A DNA stretch of 64,000 nucleotides from JAIBJN01 sp963839745 (GTDB lineage: Bacteria > Actinomycetota > Thermoleophilia > Gaiellales > Gaiellaceae): NCBI GenBank assembly GCA_963839745.1, contig CAWIWC010000005.1, positions 372,001 through 436,000 on the forward strand. The letters run 5' to 3'. Numbering within the stretch: the first letter of the stretch is position 1; the number at the start of each line of letters is the position of its first letter. Below the pieces are notes generated by a model that was not told the DNA's origin, did no database searches, and saw only the letters and a program-made list of their open reading frames with translations. Made by a program: the position numbers and the translations under genes. Of this stretch, positions 61,368 through 64,000 are shown piece after piece.

Positions 61368-62815
61368 TCGACGCGCCGCAGGAGCTCGAGGGCCGCCTCC
61401 ACCCGCTCGCCGTCCTCGTGATCGCGCGTAGGTTCATCGGCGCGAGCCTCCTGCCAATGCTGGCCCTCCTCGTCTCCGGGGGTCTCCGCGTGATTCTTCC
61501 GATCGTGATCGTGCTGCTCGTCGTCGGCGTGCCGCTCGCCTTCCTTTCCTGGTGGCGCTTCCGCTATCGCGTGGGCGACGGGAAGCTGGAGCTGCACTCC
61601 GGGGTGCTGAGCCGCAGCGTGCGAACGATCCCGCTCGACCGCATCCGCGGGATCGACGTGACCGAGCCGTTCGTCCACCGGCTCCTCGGCCTGGTCAAGG
61701 TCGACGTGGAGGCGGCTGCCGGAGGCCGCTCGAAGGCGGAGTTGTCGCTGGCGGCGGTCTCGCGCGAGCAGGCCGATCAGCTCCGCGAGGCAGTCCTCGC
61801 CGGGCCCCGGACGGCGGCCGGGGACGAGCCCGTCGAGGCGCGGCCGGTCTACCAGGCCACGTCGAGGCTGCTGGTGCTCGGCGGTCTCACCAGCATGCGC
61901 TACCTCCTCGCACCGGCGGCCGTGGTCGGGGTCGTGTTCAACCTCGCCGACGACCTGCCGGGCGGGATCGTCGACCGGGCGGCCGACGCCGCGGCGGACA
62001 GGTTCCCGACGGACGCTCTCGGCATCGTGCTCGTCGTCGCGCTCGCGATCGGCCTCGTCGTCCTCGCGGCCATCGCGGGCTCCCTGCTCGTGGACTGGCG
62101 GTTCACGCTGCGCGACGAGGGCGAGCGGCTGGCCGCCTCGCGCGGCCTGCTCACGCGGCGCGTCGTCCACCTCGACCGCGATCGGATCCGCGGCGCCGAC
62201 GTGCGGGACTCCCCGCTGCGTCGTCCCCTCGGCCTCTCGTCCGTGAACGCGATCGCCGCCGGGCTCAGAGGACGGACCGGCGGCACGGCTCTCGCCCCCG
62301 TCATCGAGAACGACCGGGTGGCGGGCCTCCTGGAGGCCGTCGACCCCGGCGCGCCCGATCCGGCTGCTGCGCTCGAGGCCCACCCGCCGGCCTCGAGGCG
62401 CCGCCGCCTCGTGCGGGCGCTCGCGCTCCCGCTGCTCGCGCTCGTGATCCTGGCTGCGTTCGGCGTCCTCTGGGCCGCGCTCGCGGCCGCGGTCGTGACC
62501 GCGCTCGCCCTGCTGGTCGGCCTCGACCGCCACCGCCAGCTCGGGCACCGCTTCGACGGCCGCCGGCTCGCGCTGCGCGAGGGAAGCCTCCAGCGCCGCT
62601 GGTCGGAGCTCGACCCCGACGCAGCGGTCGCGTTCGAGGTGAGGAGCTCGCCCGGCCAGCGCCGCGCAGGCGTGTGCACCCTGACGCTGCACCTGGGCCA
62701 GGGCGCGGGGTCGCGTCGTGCGCTGGACCTTGGCGACGACCAGGCGACCGCGCTGCTGGCGCAGGTCAGGCCGCAGCTCTTCCAGCCGCTCGTCGTTCCG
62801 GCGCCGGCCGACTAG
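61364..62815 (+). CDS. Membrane protein with bPH2 domains (YdbT-like), probable CTG start
   Basis: The frame is continuous from the overlap with the YdbS-like gene, and the only codon fitting both a GAGGAGG site and the usual 4-base overlap is CTG at 61364 (CTGA). The product is 483 residues with pairs of helices and two or three bPH2 modules (FRYRVGDGKLELHSGVLSRSVRTIPLDRIRGIDV, FTLRDEGERLAASRGLLTRRVVHLDRDRIRGADV, RRLALREGSLQRRWSELD). It should form a membrane complex with the preceding protein. Confidence 0.87.
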   Translation: MIDAPQELEGRLHPLAVLVIARRFIGASLLPMLALLVSGGLRVILPIVIVLLVVGVPLAFLSWWRFRYRVGDGKLELHSGVLSRSVRTIPLDRIRGIDVTEPFVHRLLGLVKVDVEAAAGGRSKAELSLAAVSREQADQLREAVLAGPRTAAGDEPVEARPVYQATSRLLVLGGLTSMRYLLAPAAVVGVVFNLADDLPGGIVDRAADAAADRFPTDALGIVLVVALAIGLVVLAAIAGSLLVDWRFTLRDEGERLAASRGLLTRRVVHLDRDRIRGADVRDSPLRRPLGLSSVNAIAAGLRGRTGGTALAPVIENDRVAGLLEAVDPGAPDPAAALEAHPPASRRRRLVRALALPLLALVILAAFGVLWAALAAAVVTALALLVGLDRHRQLGHRFDGRRLALREGSLQRRWSELDPDAAVAFEVRSSPGQRRAGVCTLTLHLGQGAGSRRALDLGDDQATALLAQVRPQLFQPLVVPAPAD

Positions 62816-64000
62816 GCGACGGCCGGCTTCGGCAGCGGCTCGATGGCCGCTAGCGCCCGGGCGATCTCCTCCTCCGGCAGCTCGAAGTCCTCGAGCTTGC
62901 CTTGGAGGTAGGCGTCGTAGGCGCCCAGGTCGAAGTGCCCGTGGCCGGAGAGGTTGAAGAGGATCGTCCGCTCCCGCCCTTCCTCGTCGGCCTGCGCAGC
63001 GGCCTGGATGACGCCGTGCACGGCGTGCGCCGCCTCGGGCGCGGGGATGATCCCCTCGCACTGTGCGAAGCGCACGGCGGAGGCGAAGACGTCGGTCTGC
63101 CCGTAGGCCTCCGCCCGTACGAGCCCGTCGAGGACGAGTTGCGAGACGAGGGGCGCCACGCCGTGGTAGCGGAGCCCGCCGGCGTGGATTCCGGGCGGGA
63201 TGAAGTCGTGGCCGAGCGTGTGCATGGGGACGAGCGGGGTGAGCTGCGCCGTGTCGCCGAAGTCGTAGGCGTACGGCCCGCGCGTGAGCGTCGGGCACGC
63301 AGCGGGCTCGCACGCGAGCACGTCGATGTCGCGTCCGGCGATCTTCTCGCGCAGGAACGGGAACGACAGGCCGGCGAAGTTCGAGCCGCCTCCGACACAG
63401 CCCGCGACGAGGTCGGGGAAGGCGCCGGCCTCCTCCATCTGGGCGATCGCTTCCTGCCCGATCACCGTCTGGTGCATGAGGACGTGGTTGAGGACGCTGC
63501 CGAGCGAGTACGCGGTGTCCTCGCGCTGCGCGGCGTCCTCGACGGCCTCCGAGATGGCGATGCCGAGACTCCCCGGAGAGTCGGGGTCGCCTTCGAGGAT
63601 GGCGCGGCCGGACTGCGTGTCCTCCGAGGGGCTCGCGACGACGCTCGCGCCCCAGGTCTCCATCATCGAGCGCCGGTACGGCTTCTGCTCGTACGAGACC
63701 TTGACCATGTAGACCTTGCATTCGAGCCCGAAGAGCTTGCTCGCGAGCGAGACGGCGCTGCCCCACTGGCCCGCTCCGGTCTCCGTCGAGATCCGCGCGC
63801 GGCCCGACTCCTTCACGTAGTAGGCCTGCGCCACGGCCGTGTTCGGCTTGTGGCTCCCGGCCGGGCTGACGCCCTCGTACTTGTAGAAGATCCGCGAGCG
63901 CGTGCCGAGCTCCTGCTCGAGCCGGTGCGCGCGGTAGAGCGGCGTCGGTCGCCAGAGGCGGTAGACGTCGCGCACGGCCTCGGGCACCGGCACCTCGGCG
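62812..64000 (-). CDS. trpB: Tryptophan synthase beta chain type 2 (TrpB2), 5' partial
   Basis: The frame is open to the end of the window; the true start lies beyond 64000, since TrpB2 proteins have ~50 more N-terminal residues. The PLP lysine is in GSHKPNTA, and VAGCVGGGSNF and TETGAGQWGSA are conserved active-site motifs. The long C-terminal insertion of the TrpB2 branch is present. It condenses indole (or an analogue) with serine. No trpA or trp operon genes adjoin it, usual for TrpB2. It overlaps the convergent YdbT-like gene by 4 bases. Confidence 0.93.
   Translation of the reverse strand, partial: AEVPVPEAVRDVYRLWRPTPLYRAHRLEQELGTRSRIFYKYEGVSPAGSHKPNTAVAQAYYVKESGRARISTETGAGQWGSAVSLASKLFGLECKVYMVKVSYEQKPYRRSMMETWGASVVASPSEDTQSGRAILEGDPDSPGSLGIAISEAVEDAAQREDTAYSLGSVLNHVLMHQTVIGQEAIAQMEEAGAFPDLVAGCVGGGSNFAGLSFPFLREKIAGRDIDVLACEPAACPTLTRGPYAYDFGDTAQLTPLVPMHTLGHDFIPPGIHAGGLRYHGVAPLVSQLVLDGLVRAEAYGQTDVFASAVRFAQCEGIIPAPEAAHAVHGVIQAAAQADEEGRERTILFNLSGHGHFDLGAYDAYLQGKLEDFELPEEEIARALAAIEPLPKPAVA

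Overview
This is a GC-rich (roughly 70% G+C) bacterial chromosome segment. Frequent GTG starts, many 4-bp stop/start overlaps, a very large NAD-type glutamate dehydrogenase, Tad pilus genes with a VWA-TadB fusion and a high load of two-component systems point to an actinobacterium, most likely of the Thermoleophilia (Gaiellales/Solirubrobacterales type). The lineage is inferred from gene style only; there is no rRNA in the window.

Layout. 1-3.7 kb: end of a Tad/type IVc pilus operon (VWA-TadB, TadC, then a long coiled-coil protein). 3.7-12.5 kb: NUDIX protein, a duplicated RTX-like secreted protein, topoisomerase IB (frameshifted), giant glutamate dehydrogenase. 12.5-17.8 kb: an envelope cluster with a double cupredoxin lipoprotein, two Asp/Ser/Gly-rich secreted proteins sharing a CDExE-DPxC motif, a two-component system, and a collagen-like/lamin-tail protein. 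18-23.4 kb: typA, a TfoX-like protein, and a second two-component system facing a PepSY protein and a lipoprotein across a repeat-rich operator. 23.3-26.6 kb: DrrAB-type exporter and a two-domain peptidoglycan hydrolase. 26.6-29.6 kb: WYL regulator and an Ada/AlkA fusion (frameshifted). 29.7-35.6 kb: a complete sugar-uptake locus (LacI regulator with two operators, binding protein, two permeases, GH1 beta-glucosidase) with several strong RNA hairpins. 35.6-42.2 kb: small enzymes, then a four-gene set of two ATPase/permease pairs. 

42.2-46 kb and 50.4-58.3 kb are accessory or scarred regions. They hold a signal-peptide-only microprotein with its own terminator, a truncated AraC regulator, a frameshifted and an intact copy of one VOC gene with a gene-conversion-like mosaic, a class III cyclase, Ltp lipoprotein, a PIN fragment, and four tRNA genes (Asp, Val, Glu, Lys). 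The 3' end of tRNA-Lys is repeated 2.4 kb downstream, outlining a small integrated island. 46.2-50.4 kb carries a sulfite-oxidase-like enzyme and a GMC oxidoreductase (frameshifted) with its Tat-exported partner. 58.3-64 kb: RibD-like reductase (frameshifted), a MASE1/PAS histidine kinase, two bPH-domain membrane proteins and TrpB2 running off the end.

A striking global property is that five unrelated genes are each broken by what reads as one extra base. All five regain a full-length frame if one base is removed, so either the assembly has systematic insertion errors or these genes are decaying. I did not find CRISPR, rRNA, intact transposases or a recognisable complete defence system.
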